A stretch of DNA of 23,225 nt from JBBIQV01 sp964555285 (GCA_964555285.1 CAZKRM010000047.1:1-23225); one strand, 5' to 3'. Shown: positions 1 to 8,024, counted from the stretch's first letter. Translations and numbers: made by a program. Notes: generated by a model from the sequence alone, not told the origin.

Positions 1-60
1 AGGCCCTAACGCTCCGATTTCACCAATGATTCTCGTGAGGGCAAATCCACCCTGATGCGG

Positions 61-90
61 TTGCGGCCTTCATTGACGGAGGCGTAGAAT
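61..90 (+). promoter_or_regulatory. Candidate promoter of the traT pair
   Basis: TTGCGG at 61-66 and TAGAAT at 85-90 are separated by 18 bp. The -10 matches the sigma70 consensus at five of six positions; the -35 matches only its TTG. Transcription would start near 97, giving a leader of about 20 nt that contains the AGGAG ribosome-binding site at 104-108. Inferred from sequence only. The first 60 bases hold no reading frame I can assign; they may be the tail of an upstream gene. Confidence 0.35.
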
Positions 91-117
91 CCAGCCGTCT
101 AGCAGGAGAACAGGCGT

Positions 118-834
118 ATGCGATTTCTCGTCGTGTTGGCGTGTATGTTCTGTCTGCCGCTCACCGTCTCCGCCGGCAATATCAAAGATACCGATCTCAT
201 CGCCAGCAACACGTTCTTCCTTCCACCGACGACCCAGAAAACAGTTTTTATCCAAGCGAGAAACTCCTCCGACAACGAGGGCGTCTCGCTCACCGACCTC
301 GCTGCACGCCTGACGGCCAAGGGCTATCAGATCATCCAGGATCCCAGTGCAGCTCATTACATCGTGCTCGCGAACATCGTCTATTGCAACGTGACGAAGC
401 CGGAGATGCCGGTAGAAAGCCTAGTGGCGAGCGGCTATGGGTCCGGTATCGGTTCTTCCCTGATGGGCGGATTGCAGAGTCTCTCTGGGATGGCCAGCAT
501 GGCGGGGCCGCAGGGCGCGATGGCTGGCGCAGCCGCGTCGATGGGCCTGAGCGCCATTGAAGGAGTCGGCAGCGCCATCGGTAGCATGTTCAGCGGACCC
601 TCCACACCGAAGATGCCGGACGACGCTAATTATGCCTGCATTGCCGATCTCCAGATTACGGAACAAGGCGTCATGGCCTCGGCTCCCGCAGCCGGCGGCT
701 CTGGGAGCGCCGTGCAGCCGGGCGTCTACCAGACCCGTTTGGCGGCCGATGTGCATCAAAAGAAACTCGATGAAGCGGAAGCGACGCCGTTGCTGCAGCA
801 ACGGCTCAGCGCCGCGGTCGCAGGAAATTTCTGA
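118..834 (+). CDS. TraT-family outer-membrane protein, first of a tandem pair
   Basis: A 238-aa protein of the TraT family, whose plasmid members are surface lipoproteins involved in surface exclusion and serum resistance. The family core is visible: TVFIQARNSSD near residues 42-52, LTAKGYQI near 65-72 and the ACIADLQI strand near 173-180. A Gly/Ala/Met/Ser-rich central stretch at about 100-160 corresponds to the glycine-rich, membrane-associated part of TraT. The N-terminus is a Sec-type signal ending near VSAG, without a well-placed lipobox cysteine, so it is probably not lipidated, unlike its neighbour. The start has AGGAG nine bases upstream. Its stop overlaps the next start by one base, so the two are probably translationally coupled. 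A chromosomal TraT without transfer genes nearby is unlikely to act in conjugation; an envelope role is inferred. Confidence 0.85.
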   Translation: MRFLVVLACMFCLPLTVSAGNIKDTDLIASNTFFLPPTTQKTVFIQARNSSDNEGVSLTDLAARLTAKGYQIIQDPSAAHYIVLANIVYCNVTKPEMPVESLVASGYGSGIGSSLMGGLQSLSGMASMAGPQGAMAGAAASMGLSAIEGVGSAIGSMFSGPSTPKMPDDANYACIADLQITEQGVMASAPAAGGSGSAVQPGVYQTRLAADVHQKKLDEAEATPLLQQRLSAAVAGNF

Positions 835-1607
835 TGCGCAGGATCGGCTTTCGTCCCATCACCCGCTACCCGTCGCCGATCATTCTTCTTCTTGCGCTTG
901 TCACGCTGACGGCCGGCTGCTCCAACATCATTCGCTCCGGCCTGATGAACAGCAATACGGTGTTCCTCGACCCCAGTATGAATCGTACGGCCTATCTTCA
1001 GTTGCGAAACATTTCGGAGAACCAGACCATCTCCCTCAATGACATCCAGACCAAGCTGACGGCCAAGGGCTACCAGATCGCCGCCGATCCTGAACGGGCT
1101 AACTATTGGATTCAGGCGAAGGTAGTCTATTGCCACAAAGCTGCCGAGGGCGTCACGCCGGAATCTGTGGCGAAAGCGAATTTCGGCGCCGGTGTCAGCA
1201 GCGGTGGGACCGTGATGGCATCCGCCAATTCAACGGGCGGCGATCAAACAGGGAGAATGACGGGCATGGGCGGGATGCCCGACATAAACGCCATGATGGC
1301 GCAGGCCATGGCCATGAGCGGCGGGCGAGGAGGCTTTCCCGGTATGCAGATGCAACAGGCTCCGAAAGAGGACGGCATCACGTATTTGTGTGTGACGGAC
1401 GTGCAGATCACTGATCGAAAACTGGGCAAGACGTTGGGACAGCCGGGTGCGACGGGGACAGTCGCCGATCGGAAGGGCGACAGTCCCCTGCCGAAAGTCC
1501 AGCAAATGCGCATGGTCGGGCATGTGCGCCAGAAAGATTTGGATATTCCTGAAGCCACGCCGATTATTCAAGACAAGATCTCCACCGGCATTGCCGGACT
1601 CTTCTAG
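834..1607 (+). CDS. TraT-family outer-membrane lipoprotein, second of a tandem pair
   Basis: A 257-aa paralogue of the preceding gene. It has a clear lipoprotein signal, with a hydrophobic stretch ending LTAGC and the cysteine at about residue 29. TraT hallmarks follow: NTVFLDPSMNRTAYLQLRN, LTAKGYQIAADP and the YLCVTDVQI strand. The central segment is rich in Gly and Met (GMGGMPD, MAMSGGRGG). Cysteines in the VYC and YxC contexts are shared with the first copy, so a disulfide is possible; I do not recall them in the F-plasmid TraT. ATG overlaps the upstream TGA by one base. About 90 bp follow before tldD, containing that gene's candidate promoter. Function in this organism is unknown; an outer-membrane location is inferred from the lipobox and family. 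Confidence 0.87.
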   Translation: MRRIGFRPITRYPSPIILLLALVTLTAGCSNIIRSGLMNSNTVFLDPSMNRTAYLQLRNISENQTISLNDIQTKLTAKGYQIAADPERANYWIQAKVVYCHKAAEGVTPESVAKANFGAGVSSGGTVMASANSTGGDQTGRMTGMGGMPDINAMMAQAMAMSGGRGGFPGMQMQQAPKEDGITYLCVTDVQITDRKLGKTLGQPGATGTVADRKGDSPLPKVQQMRMVGHVRQKDLDIPEATPIIQDKISTGIAGLF

Positions 1608-1646
1608 TAGATCCCCGCCCTCCCTCTGCGTTCTCCTGCTTGATCC

Positions 1647-1655
1647 TGTTATACT
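1647..1655 (+). promoter_or_regulatory. Extended -10 promoter candidate for tldD-tldE
   Basis: TG at 1647-1648, one base, then TATACT at 1650-1655 form an extended -10 element. There is no good -35, as expected for this promoter class. The predicted start near 1662 leaves a leader of about 40 nt before tldD. It separates the tld genes from the traT pair. Confidence 0.4.
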
Positions 1656-1700
1656 CAATCCGGTCTACGCCCGATCTTTTCTCACAAAGGCGGTCACGTG

Positions 1701-3158
1701 ATGAGCGCTCCCACGTGGGATGATTTCGCTGAGCTCGCGTTGAAGCGCATCACGTCATCCGGCGCCGAATACGGCGACATCCGCATCGTTCACAGCACGA
1801 CGCAAGCTGTCAGCGGTGAGGACCGCCGCATCGCATCGATTCGGGATACCGACGACGTCGGGTTCGGCGTGCGCGTCCTCTATCATGGCGGCTGGGGTTT
1901 TGCCGCCAGTTCTATCCTTTCCCTCGAGGAGGTGCCGCGTGTCACTGACCTGGCCGTCGAGATCGCCAAAGGATCCGCGTCAGTCGCGATCGAGAAGGTT
2001 CGCTTGGCGGCCGAGCCGGTCCATCGAGATCGAATCACGACAGCGGTTCGGGTCGATCCGTTCGCCGTTCCGCTCGGGCAGAAAGCCGACCTGCTCTTGG
2101 CGACCATGGAATCGCTGCAGGCGCAATCCGGGGTCGTGCGCAGCAGCGCCGAGCTTTGGGCGAGGCGGGACCGGAAATTATTCGCGTCGACAGAGGGATC
2201 TCGCCTGGAATTTGATCTCCTCGCGTCGAGCGGGGATTGTACGGCGACGGCCCTCCACGACGGGCGATTCGCGAGTCGGTCTTTTAACACGCCGCAGTTG
2301 CGGCGCGGCTATGAATTGATCGATGAGGCCGACTTTCTTGGGCAAGCGCCGCGCGTGGCGCGCGAGGCGGTCGAGAAGGTGCACGCGCCTGCCGTAGAGG
2401 CAGGCCTGTACGATCTGGTGCTCGACCCCGAACATCTCTCGTTGACCATGCATGAATCCTGCGGCCATCCGAGCGAGCTGGATCGGGCGCTCGGGTATGA
2501 AGCGAACTATGCCGGCACCAGTTTTCTGACGACGGAAAAGCTGGGCAGGTTTCGGTATGGGTCTCCATGCGTCAATCTGGTGGCGGACAACACGGAGCCG
2601 GAGACCTTGGCGGCCACCGGATACGATGATGACGGCGTGGCCTGCCAGAAATGGGACATTGTGCGCGAGGGACTCTTCGTCGGGTATTGCACGAATCGGG
2701 AAGTCGCGCCGAAAATTGGCGCAGTCCGCTCGCGCGGGTCGAATCGCGCCGATAGCTGGGCAACGGTCCCGATCGTGCGCATCGCCAACATCGGTTTGGA
2801 GCCGGGCGGGGCGACCGTCGATCAGCTCATGGCCGAGGTGAAGCGCGGGATCTACATCGAAGGCCACGGCTCCTACAGCATCGATCAACGGCGCTACAAT
2901 TTTCAGTTCGGCGGAGATGCGTTCTGGCTGATTGAGAACGGCAAGCGGACCCACATGCTGCGCGACGTGATTTACCACGGCATCACACCGGAATTTTGGA
3001 ACAGCTGCGACGGGGTAGCCGACCGGTCGCAGCGCCGACGCTATGGCTTCATTACGTGCGGTAAGGGCCAGCCGGGCCAGTCCGGTTGGATGACCCACGC
3101 CGCATCGCATGCCCGCTTCCGTAACATTCAGGTCATTCGAGGCGAGGGGCGATCATGA
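1701..3158 (+). CDS. tldD: TldD family zinc metallopeptidase subunit
   Basis: A 485-aa protein of the TldD/PmbA family, whose E. coli members form a heterodimeric zinc protease that degrades or matures peptides such as CcdA and pre-microcin B17. The zinc motif HESCGH (HExxxH) lies at about residues 251-256. The C-terminal cysteine motif CGKGQPGQ begins near residue 453, where E. coli TldD has its third metal ligand. Length is typical (about 480). A GTG at 1698 immediately precedes the ATG; AAAGG at 1686-1690 could serve either, so the start is uncertain by one codon. The stop overlaps the tldE start by 4 bp (ATGA), matching the obligate pairing of the two subunits. The substrate here is unknown; no precursor peptide gene was found beside it. 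Confidence 0.92.
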   Translation: MSAPTWDDFAELALKRITSSGAEYGDIRIVHSTTQAVSGEDRRIASIRDTDDVGFGVRVLYHGGWGFAASSILSLEEVPRVTDLAVEIAKGSASVAIEKVRLAAEPVHRDRITTAVRVDPFAVPLGQKADLLLATMESLQAQSGVVRSSAELWARRDRKLFASTEGSRLEFDLLASSGDCTATALHDGRFASRSFNTPQLRRGYELIDEADFLGQAPRVAREAVEKVHAPAVEAGLYDLVLDPEHLSLTMHESCGHPSELDRALGYEANYAGTSFLTTEKLGRFRYGSPCVNLVADNTEPETLAATGYDDDGVACQKWDIVREGLFVGYCTNREVAPKIGAVRSRGSNRADSWATVPIVRIANIGLEPGGATVDQLMAEVKRGIYIEGHGSYSIDQRRYNFQFGGDAFWLIENGKRTHMLRDVIYHGITPEFWNSCDGVADRSQRRRYGFITCGKGQPGQSGWMTHAASHARFRNIQVIRGEGRS

Positions 3159-4498
3159 CGGGTATCAGCGCCAAACCCTGGCCGAAGATGACCAGCCGCG
3201 AAGAATTTCAATTTCTTGCCGAACTGGTTCTCAAATGTTCGACGGCGGACCACACCCAGGTGACGCTGCACGATCAGGATGGCGGCACCACGCGATTTGC
3301 CAATAACCAGATCGTCCAAAATGTGAATACCCGCCGGGGGAGCGTTGCCGTGACCGCCGCCTTCGGGGCGAGGCAGAGCACGGCGACGACGACTGATTTC
3401 ACGGCCGGCGCGCTACGCGAGACCGTCAAGCGGGCTGAGGCGATCGCACGCGTGTCTCCCGAAGATCCGGAGTACCTGCCGCCGGTCGGACCGCAGGCAT
3501 TTGTGGCCTATCCCACGGCGCGCAGCGAGACGCTCAAAGCCGGACCAACCTTGCGGTTGGAATATGCCAACGAAGCGATCGGACAATGCCGCATGGAGAA
3601 CATGTCGGCTGCGGGCATCGTCTCCTCATCCCGCGCGTCGGTCGGCGTAGCGGCGGGCACCGGGCTCCTCGCATTTGAAGAGCGCACGGAAGCGCGATTC
3701 GGCATTACCGTGCAAGCCGGTGACGCGACCGGGTGGGCCTCGGCGGCGCATCGCTCCATCGATCGGTTGAAGGTGCAGGAGCGCACGCTGTCCGCGATCC
3801 ACAAAGCGACGATGGGGTCTGAGCCGCAGGAGCTGCCTCCCGGCCGCTATCGAGTCATCCTCGAACCGGCGGCAGTGGCCGGCCTGTGGTCGTGGATTAT
3901 TTGGATGCTGGACGCGAAGTCCTATCTGAAAGGCACGAGCCCCTTTGCCGGCAAGCTGAAGAAACGGATTCTGGATAAACGGCTCTCGTTGGAGAATTGT
4001 CCGGGGCACGCTGATTTGCTCGGTGTCGGCTTTACCGCCGAAGGGCTTCCGTCTACAGCATCGCAATGGATTCATCACGGCCTTCTGCAGCAACTGCTCT
4101 ACGACCGGTTTACCGCGCAAGCGCAACAGATCACGCCCATCCCGACGATCGAGGCGCCGCGTCTTTCGATCGAGGGGACGCCGGCCGGTTCGTTGGCCCA
4201 ACTCATCAAGTCAACCGACCGGGCGATCCTTGTCACCAACTTCTGGTATCTCCGCACGGTGAATCCGACCGATCTGACATTGACCGGCATGACGCGGGAT
4301 GGAACCTTTCTGGTAGAAAAAGGGGAGATCGTGTCCGCCGTGAAAAACTTCCGGTTTCACGAGAGTCCCCTGCGGGCGTTCCAACACGTCGAATCCTGGA
4401 CGGCACCGATGGAAGCGGTGACTTCTGAAACAGGAAAGATGCTCGTGCCCGCCATGGTCATGCCGGAGTTTCATTTCTCCAGCGTCACCAGATTCTAA
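3155..4498 (+). CDS. tldE: TldE/PmbA family metallopeptidase partner subunit
   Basis: A 447-aa PmbA/TldE-type protein, the non-metal-binding partner of TldD. It has the family architecture but no HExxxH motif, as expected for TldE. The C-terminal signature VKNFRFHESPLRAF matches the conserved region where these proteins carry an N-F-R-F/Y-x-x-S-P-L pattern. The segment around LKGTSPFAGKLKKRI is the family's central strand region. It starts inside the tldD stop codon (4-bp overlap), which implies translational coupling and stoichiometric production. A GC-rich hairpin about 20 bp downstream probably ends the operon. It acts in the cytoplasm with TldD as a peptide-threading protease; the natural substrate cannot be read from the sequence. 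Confidence 0.9.
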   Translation: MTGISAKPWPKMTSREEFQFLAELVLKCSTADHTQVTLHDQDGGTTRFANNQIVQNVNTRRGSVAVTAAFGARQSTATTTDFTAGALRETVKRAEAIARVSPEDPEYLPPVGPQAFVAYPTARSETLKAGPTLRLEYANEAIGQCRMENMSAAGIVSSSRASVGVAAGTGLLAFEERTEARFGITVQAGDATGWASAAHRSIDRLKVQERTLSAIHKATMGSEPQELPPGRYRVILEPAAVAGLWSWIIWMLDAKSYLKGTSPFAGKLKKRILDKRLSLENCPGHADLLGVGFTAEGLPSTASQWIHHGLLQQLLYDRFTAQAQQITPIPTIEAPRLSIEGTPAGSLAQLIKSTDRAILVTNFWYLRTVNPTDLTLTGMTRDGTFLVEKGEIVSAVKNFRFHESPLRAFQHVESWTAPMEAVTSETGKMLVPAMVMPEFHFSSVTRF

Positions 4499-4516
4499 GC
4501 CTCAGTCGCTCTGATT

Positions 4517-4540
4517 GTGACGCGCACTCGCGCACCTTGT
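4517..4540 (+). terminator. Hairpin with T-containing tail after tldE
   Basis: GTG-A-CGCG pairs with CGCG-CAC around the 4-base loop CACT (4517-4535), leaving one bulged A. It is followed by the moderately T-rich CTTGTTTGG. It lies 19 bp after the tldE stop and ahead of the next candidate promoter, as expected for an intrinsic terminator. Confidence 0.45.
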
Positions 4541-4552
4541 TTGGGAAAATGA

Positions 4553-4581
4553 TTGACTCACCCTCATGGTCGGAGTAGACA
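4553..4581 (+). promoter_or_regulatory. Candidate sigma70 promoter for the coiled-coil gene
   Basis: TTGACT (4553-4558), a 17-bp spacer and TAGACA (4576-4581). The -35 is good and the -10 weak (TA and A match). Transcription would start near 4588, leaving about 130 nt of leader before the ATG at 4720. I see no other structure in this 220-bp gap. Confidence 0.3.
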
Positions 4582-4719
4582 AGTACGTAGCGGCCCGGAG
4601 GTATGGCTCTGTCCCTGTTCGAGCCTGCACGATGTTCGAATCTCCCCAATCAGATCGTCGCAATCCGCTCCACGATGTACTGCGGTCTGGATGGTGAAGT
4701 TGATAGAGGAGGTTTCGTC

Positions 4720-5400
4720 ATGTCCCGTCGATTTAGCGACCAACCCATTAACCTGATCGCGCGTATTCCTTCTCCTGAGCAAATGTTCGCCGCGCGCCCG
4801 AAGCAGCGGTCCTTCATCCAACTGGTCATGGAGTCCGGAGCAAACTGTGCGCGCGGAATTGCCGACATGGTGGCGCAGCTTCACCGGTTGGGTCGGTCGA
4901 TCGGCGCACCGATGAAACACCGGCCGGCCGGGAGCGTCTCTCTTGTTCAGTCCGGTGGACCAGAGGTCGCGAAGCCTCAGCCTGCTACGGGGACGGTGTA
5001 TCTGTCAGACGATCGCTTGGCCAGATGGAATGCCATTCTGGATGCGACGGTCCCGCACATTGAATCAGCGGAGAGGCCGCCGGAATCCATGCCTGTCCAA
5101 GCCGTAACATCAGCACCGCGCGATGAAGTGGTCGCATTGCGCATGGAGTTGTTGACCCATCAGCAAGAAGTGGCTTGCCTGTCGGTTCAGCTGCAAGAAT
5201 TGAAGGCGATGGTCGGCTCACAACAGCAGGTCTTGGTCTATTTGGGGCAAGAGTTGGAAGCGCAGCAGCAGCCGATGGCCATGGCTGCGGCCCAGGCCGC
5301 TTCGTCCGCGAAGAAAGCCAGAGTGATGCGGGCGAAGTCCGGCGGAAAAGAGCTGTCTGTTTCACGGAAAGTGTCACGCGAACCGTCACTCAATTTGTAA
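4720..5400 (+). CDS. Unrecognised protein with C-terminal coiled coil and basic tail
   Basis: A 226-aa protein I do not recognise. The start at 4720 is chosen because GAGGAGG lies just upstream; the frame stays open further 5' (an ATG at 4603) but without a ribosome-binding site. Residues 1-60 look folded and partly helical (FIQLVMESGANCARGIADM). About 60-130 is Pro/Gly/Ser-rich and probably flexible. About 130-185 is a heptad-like helix rich in Leu, Gln and Glu (VVALRMELLTHQQEV, LQELKAMVGSQQQVL). The end is Ala/Lys/Arg/Ser-rich (SSAKKARVMRAKSGGK), resembling basic tails that bind nucleic acid or polyanions. No signal peptide is visible, so it is probably cytoplasmic. A phasin-like granule protein or a nucleoid-associated protein are guesses only. 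It may be co-transcribed with the next gene 21 bp downstream. Confidence 0.6.
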   Translation: MSRRFSDQPINLIARIPSPEQMFAARPKQRSFIQLVMESGANCARGIADMVAQLHRLGRSIGAPMKHRPAGSVSLVQSGGPEVAKPQPATGTVYLSDDRLARWNAILDATVPHIESAERPPESMPVQAVTSAPRDEVVALRMELLTHQQEVACLSVQLQELKAMVGSQQQVLVYLGQELEAQQQPMAMAAAQAASSAKKARVMRAKSGGKELSVSRKVSREPSLNL

Positions 5401-5421
5401 CATGATTGATGAGGTGATTCT

Positions 5422-5781
5422 GTGCGAAGAGCGGTGATGCCGGGCGGGCTCTTCTGTGTGCCGACCGGCTGTGGGTCAACTACGGGGACTCACGAGGAGC
5501 CTCTCGGAATTGGTATTGTCCGGGGCACGTTGGGCGTTCATCCCGAGGGACAGGTATGGCTCGCGCGGCCGGCGGATGCGCAATCCGTGCAGGGGGCCGT
5601 GCTATTGCTGGAAGGCGGTGCGTATGTCCTTCGCCTTCTGGATGGCTCGGAGCGCCGCGTGGCGTTGGACGAAAATACCCGCATCGACCGGCCTGCTCAT
5701 ATCGGCGACAGAGTCGAAGCGTTTGTGGATGACAGTGGACGTGCAGTTCTTATTCGCAACATTGACCACCGCACAGACTAG
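5422..5781 (+). CDS. Small OB-fold-like protein of unknown function
   Basis: A 119-aa protein starting at GTG 5422, with GAGGTGA five bases upstream. Residues 50-115 show a short beta-barrel pattern: VQGAVLLLEGGAYVLRLLDG, then RRVALDENTRI, then HIGDRVEAFVDDSGRAVLI. This resembles small periplasmic OB-fold proteins seen in Nitrospira-like genomes (V-x-G-x-[hydrophobic] ... Y-V-[LV]-x-x-x-[DS]-G ... T-x-I ... G-D-x-V-E-A). Such proteins usually carry a signal peptide; here the N-terminus is weak (FCVPTGCGST, a poor lipobox), so export is uncertain and the signal may be degenerate. The 3' end overlaps the likely start of the TPR gene by about 50 bp in another frame. Confidence 0.6.
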   Translation: MRRAVMPGGLFCVPTGCGSTTGTHEEPLGIGIVRGTLGVHPEGQVWLARPADAQSVQGAVLLLEGGAYVLRLLDGSERRVALDENTRIDRPAHIGDRVEAFVDDSGRAVLIRNIDHRTD

Positions 5782-7453
5782 CCCTCAACAGCATGGAGCC
5801 GGCGCTGTCACTCGTTCTTGCCGTTCGGCGAGGCGGCTGAGTCGCGCTGCCTCTGTGGCCCTCGCACTCCTGTTGTCGTGGGGAGGCGCCGCCGAGGCGG
5901 TGGAATCCGTCCCGCTGTTTACCGATCTCGGAGCGCTTCGTCATCCGATCACCACCACGTCCGAACAGGCGCAGCACTATTTCGATCAGGGGTTGCGTCT
6001 GGTCTACGCGTTCAATCACGAAGAGGCGATTCGTTCGTTTGAAGCAGCGGCCAGGCTTGACCCGACTGCCGCGATGGCCTATTGGGGGATTGCGCTGGCC
6101 TTGGGGCCGAATATCAATGCGCCGATGGCGAAGGCCGATGAACGGCGGGCATGGGAAGCGCTTCAGAAAGCCCGGACACAGGCCAGCCGTGTCCGTCCCG
6201 CCGAGCAACGATACATTGAGGCGCTTGGCAAACGATACAGTGCCAAAGGCGGTTCCCGTGTCGCGCTCGATAAGGCCTATGCCGTGGCGATGCGGACTGT
6301 CTGGCAGCAGTCGCCGGATGATCCGGATGCCGGGGTCCTCTTTACCGAAGCGATGATGGATCTGCGTCCGTGGGATTTCTGGACATCCGACGGACGTCCG
6401 CATCCTGGGACCGATGAGATGGTGTCGACGCTGGAAGCGGTTCTCGCCAGTTATCCCGATCACCCGGGGGCCTGCCACTACTACATCCATGTGGTTGAAG
6501 CATCGCCGAAGCCGGAGCGGGCGCTGGCCTGTGCCGAACGGTTACCTGGCCTCATGCCGGGGGCCGGCCATTTGGTGCACATGCCCGCGCATATCTATCT
6601 TCGCCTCGGCAAGTATCACGAGGCGGCAGAAGGAAACGCCCGCGCGGTTCATGTCGACAAAGAGTATCTGGCGGGACGGGCCTTGAGCGGAGACTATGCG
6701 GATGGGTACTTCACGCACAATCTGCATTTTCTCTGGGCGTCCCTGATGATGGAAGGGCGACAGGCAGAGGCGCTGAAGATTGCCCGAGAATTGACGGGGA
6801 CCATCACCGAAGCGGAAGCGCGGAAGGAGAAGTGGAAAGAATTCTATCTTCCGGCGCCGTTGTTTTCGATGATCCGTTTCGGCCGGTGGGATGATCTGCT
6901 CCGCGAGCCGGTTCCACCGAAGGGACTACGGATGCAGGAAGGCATGTGGCGGCTGGGGCGGGGATTGGCGTCGGCGGCGACCGGGAGAATTCCGGGGTCT
7001 GAGGGCGAGCACTTCGTGTTGGCCGGCCTGGCGAAACAGTTCAGGCGCATCCAAAATCCGGAGGACAAGACGGAGCACACGCTGCTGAAAATCGCTGAAC
7101 GCCTTCTCGCGGGAGAGATCGCCGCGCGCCGGCAACAGTATGCAGACGCGGTCAAGATTTTGCGTGAAGGGGTCAAATTGGAAGAGATGCTGCCCTACAC
7201 AGAGCCTCCGTATTGGCCCATTCCCGTGCGCCACTATCTCGGAGCTACCCTGCTGCTGGCCGGGCAGCCGGTCGAAGCGGAGCAGGTCTATCGGGCGGAC
7301 CTCCAGCGGAATCCCAATAACGGGTGGAGCTTATTGGGGTTGACCCAGAGTCTGCGCGCCCAGCATAAAGGGGGTGAAGCCGATGCCAGTGAACAGCAAT
7401 TCAAGTCGGCCTGGACCTATGCCGACGTCACCCCAGCGGCGTCACGGTTCTAA
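5729..7453 (+). CDS. Exported tetratricopeptide-repeat protein
   Basis: A TPR protein of about 574 aa. A hydrophobic signal (VALALLLSWGGAAEA) precedes the mature part beginning near VESVPLF. The first repeat unit contains HYFDQGLRLVYAFNHEEAI and FEAAARLDPTAAMAYWGIA. Further conserved stretches include ACHYYIHVVEASPKPERAL and HMPAHIYLRLGKYHEAA, and C-terminal TPRs run to the end (EAEQVYRADLQRNPNNGWSL). Proteins of this type are widespread; no biochemical function is established to my knowledge. The start is uncertain: ATG 5729 overlaps the preceding gene by 53 bp, GTG 5735 and GTG 5741 are alternatives, and the signal would have an unusually long N-region. The frame is open as far back as 5456, but that part is a shadow of the OB-fold gene. 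It is likely periplasmic and co-transcribed with the SLOG gene 28 bp downstream. Confidence 0.75.
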   Translation: MTVDVQFLFATLTTAQTSPQQHGAGAVTRSCRSARRLSRAASVALALLLSWGGAAEAVESVPLFTDLGALRHPITTTSEQAQHYFDQGLRLVYAFNHEEAIRSFEAAARLDPTAAMAYWGIALALGPNINAPMAKADERRAWEALQKARTQASRVRPAEQRYIEALGKRYSAKGGSRVALDKAYAVAMRTVWQQSPDDPDAGVLFTEAMMDLRPWDFWTSDGRPHPGTDEMVSTLEAVLASYPDHPGACHYYIHVVEASPKPERALACAERLPGLMPGAGHLVHMPAHIYLRLGKYHEAAEGNARAVHVDKEYLAGRALSGDYADGYFTHNLHFLWASLMMEGRQAEALKIARELTGTITEAEARKEKWKEFYLPAPLFSMIRFGRWDDLLREPVPPKGLRMQEGMWRLGRGLASAATGRIPGSEGEHFVLAGLAKQFRRIQNPEDKTEHTLLKIAERLLAGEIAARRQQYADAVKILREGVKLEEMLPYTEPPYWPIPVRHYLGATLLLAGQPVEAEQVYRADLQRNPNNGWSLLGLTQSLRAQHKGGEADASEQQFKSAWTYADVTPAASRF

Positions 7454-7481
7454 ATTGAGTGTGAGAGGAGCGGGAGGAGCG

Positions 7482-8024
7482 ATGCGATTTATCGTCGGAG
7501 TGATGGGACCGGCCAAGGCCAAGAAGAAGGATCTGGATAACGCGCGTATCCTGGGCGAGTTTATTGCGCGGCGCGGCTGGGTGGTGTTGACCGGCGGTCG
7601 GGATGTCGGCGTGATGGACGCGGCCTGCGAAGGCGCCAAGCGGGTGGGAGGGAGCCTGACGGTTGGGATCATGCCCACGGCCAAGGACAAGGTGTCGCGT
7701 CACGTCGATGTGCCGATTATCACGGAGATGGGCAGCGGCCGGAACAATATCAATGTGCTCACCAGTGATGTCGTTGTGGCGTGTGGGTTGGGCGGATCAG
7801 GAACCGTGTCCGAGGTGGCGCTGGCGGTCAAAGCCGGAAAGCCCGTCATTCTTGTGGAGGCGTCTCCGGCCGATGTGGCGTTCTTTCGCAAGCTCGGCAA
7901 GCGATTGGTGTCTGCCGCATCGTCACCGGAAGAGGCGATCGAACTCATCATGAAGCAGATGGGAGGCGGCACACGGCGGTCTCGCTTGGAAGAACCTGCC
8001 GAATATGAAGATCTTTCGATGTGA
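7482..8024 (+). CDS. TIGR00725/SLOG-fold protein (LOG-like)
   Basis: A 180-aa Rossmann-like protein of the SLOG superfamily, related to LOG (lysine decarboxylase-like) proteins. Nucleotide-binding motifs are visible: TGGRDVGVMDAACEGA near residues 37-52 and GLGGSGTVSEVALA near 102-115, equivalent to the PGGxGTxxE motif of LOG proteins. The PGG is replaced by LGG, so cytokinin-activating hydrolase activity should not be assumed; the TIGR00725 subgroup has no settled function. The start at 7482 is preceded by GGAGG; an in-frame GTG at 7461 is less likely. It follows the TPR gene by 28 bp. Cytoplasmic. Confidence 0.82.
   Translation: MRFIVGVMGPAKAKKKDLDNARILGEFIARRGWVVLTGGRDVGVMDAACEGAKRVGGSLTVGIMPTAKDKVSRHVDVPIITEMGSGRNNINVLTSDVVVACGLGGSGTVSEVALAVKAGKPVILVEASPADVAFFRKLGKRLVSAASSPEEAIELIMKQMGGGTRRSRLEEPAEYEDLSM

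Noticed and set aside
118..1607. Conjugative or integrated plasmid element suggested by TraT
   Set aside because: No other transfer gene, relaxase, integrase, attachment site or tRNA is present; chromosomal TraT proteins occur without conjugation systems.
2178..3110. 310-codon minus-strand frame opposite tldD
   Set aside because: Antisense of a well-supported tldD with all its motifs; no recognisable protein features.
5750..6490. 246-codon minus-strand frame opposite the TPR gene
   Set aside because: No ribosome-binding site or family motif; the plus-strand TPR pattern is clear.
7482..8024. Calling the SLOG protein a cytokinin-activating LOG enzyme
   Set aside because: The PGGxGTxxE motif is altered to LGGSGTVSE and the protein fits the TIGR00725 subgroup of unknown function.
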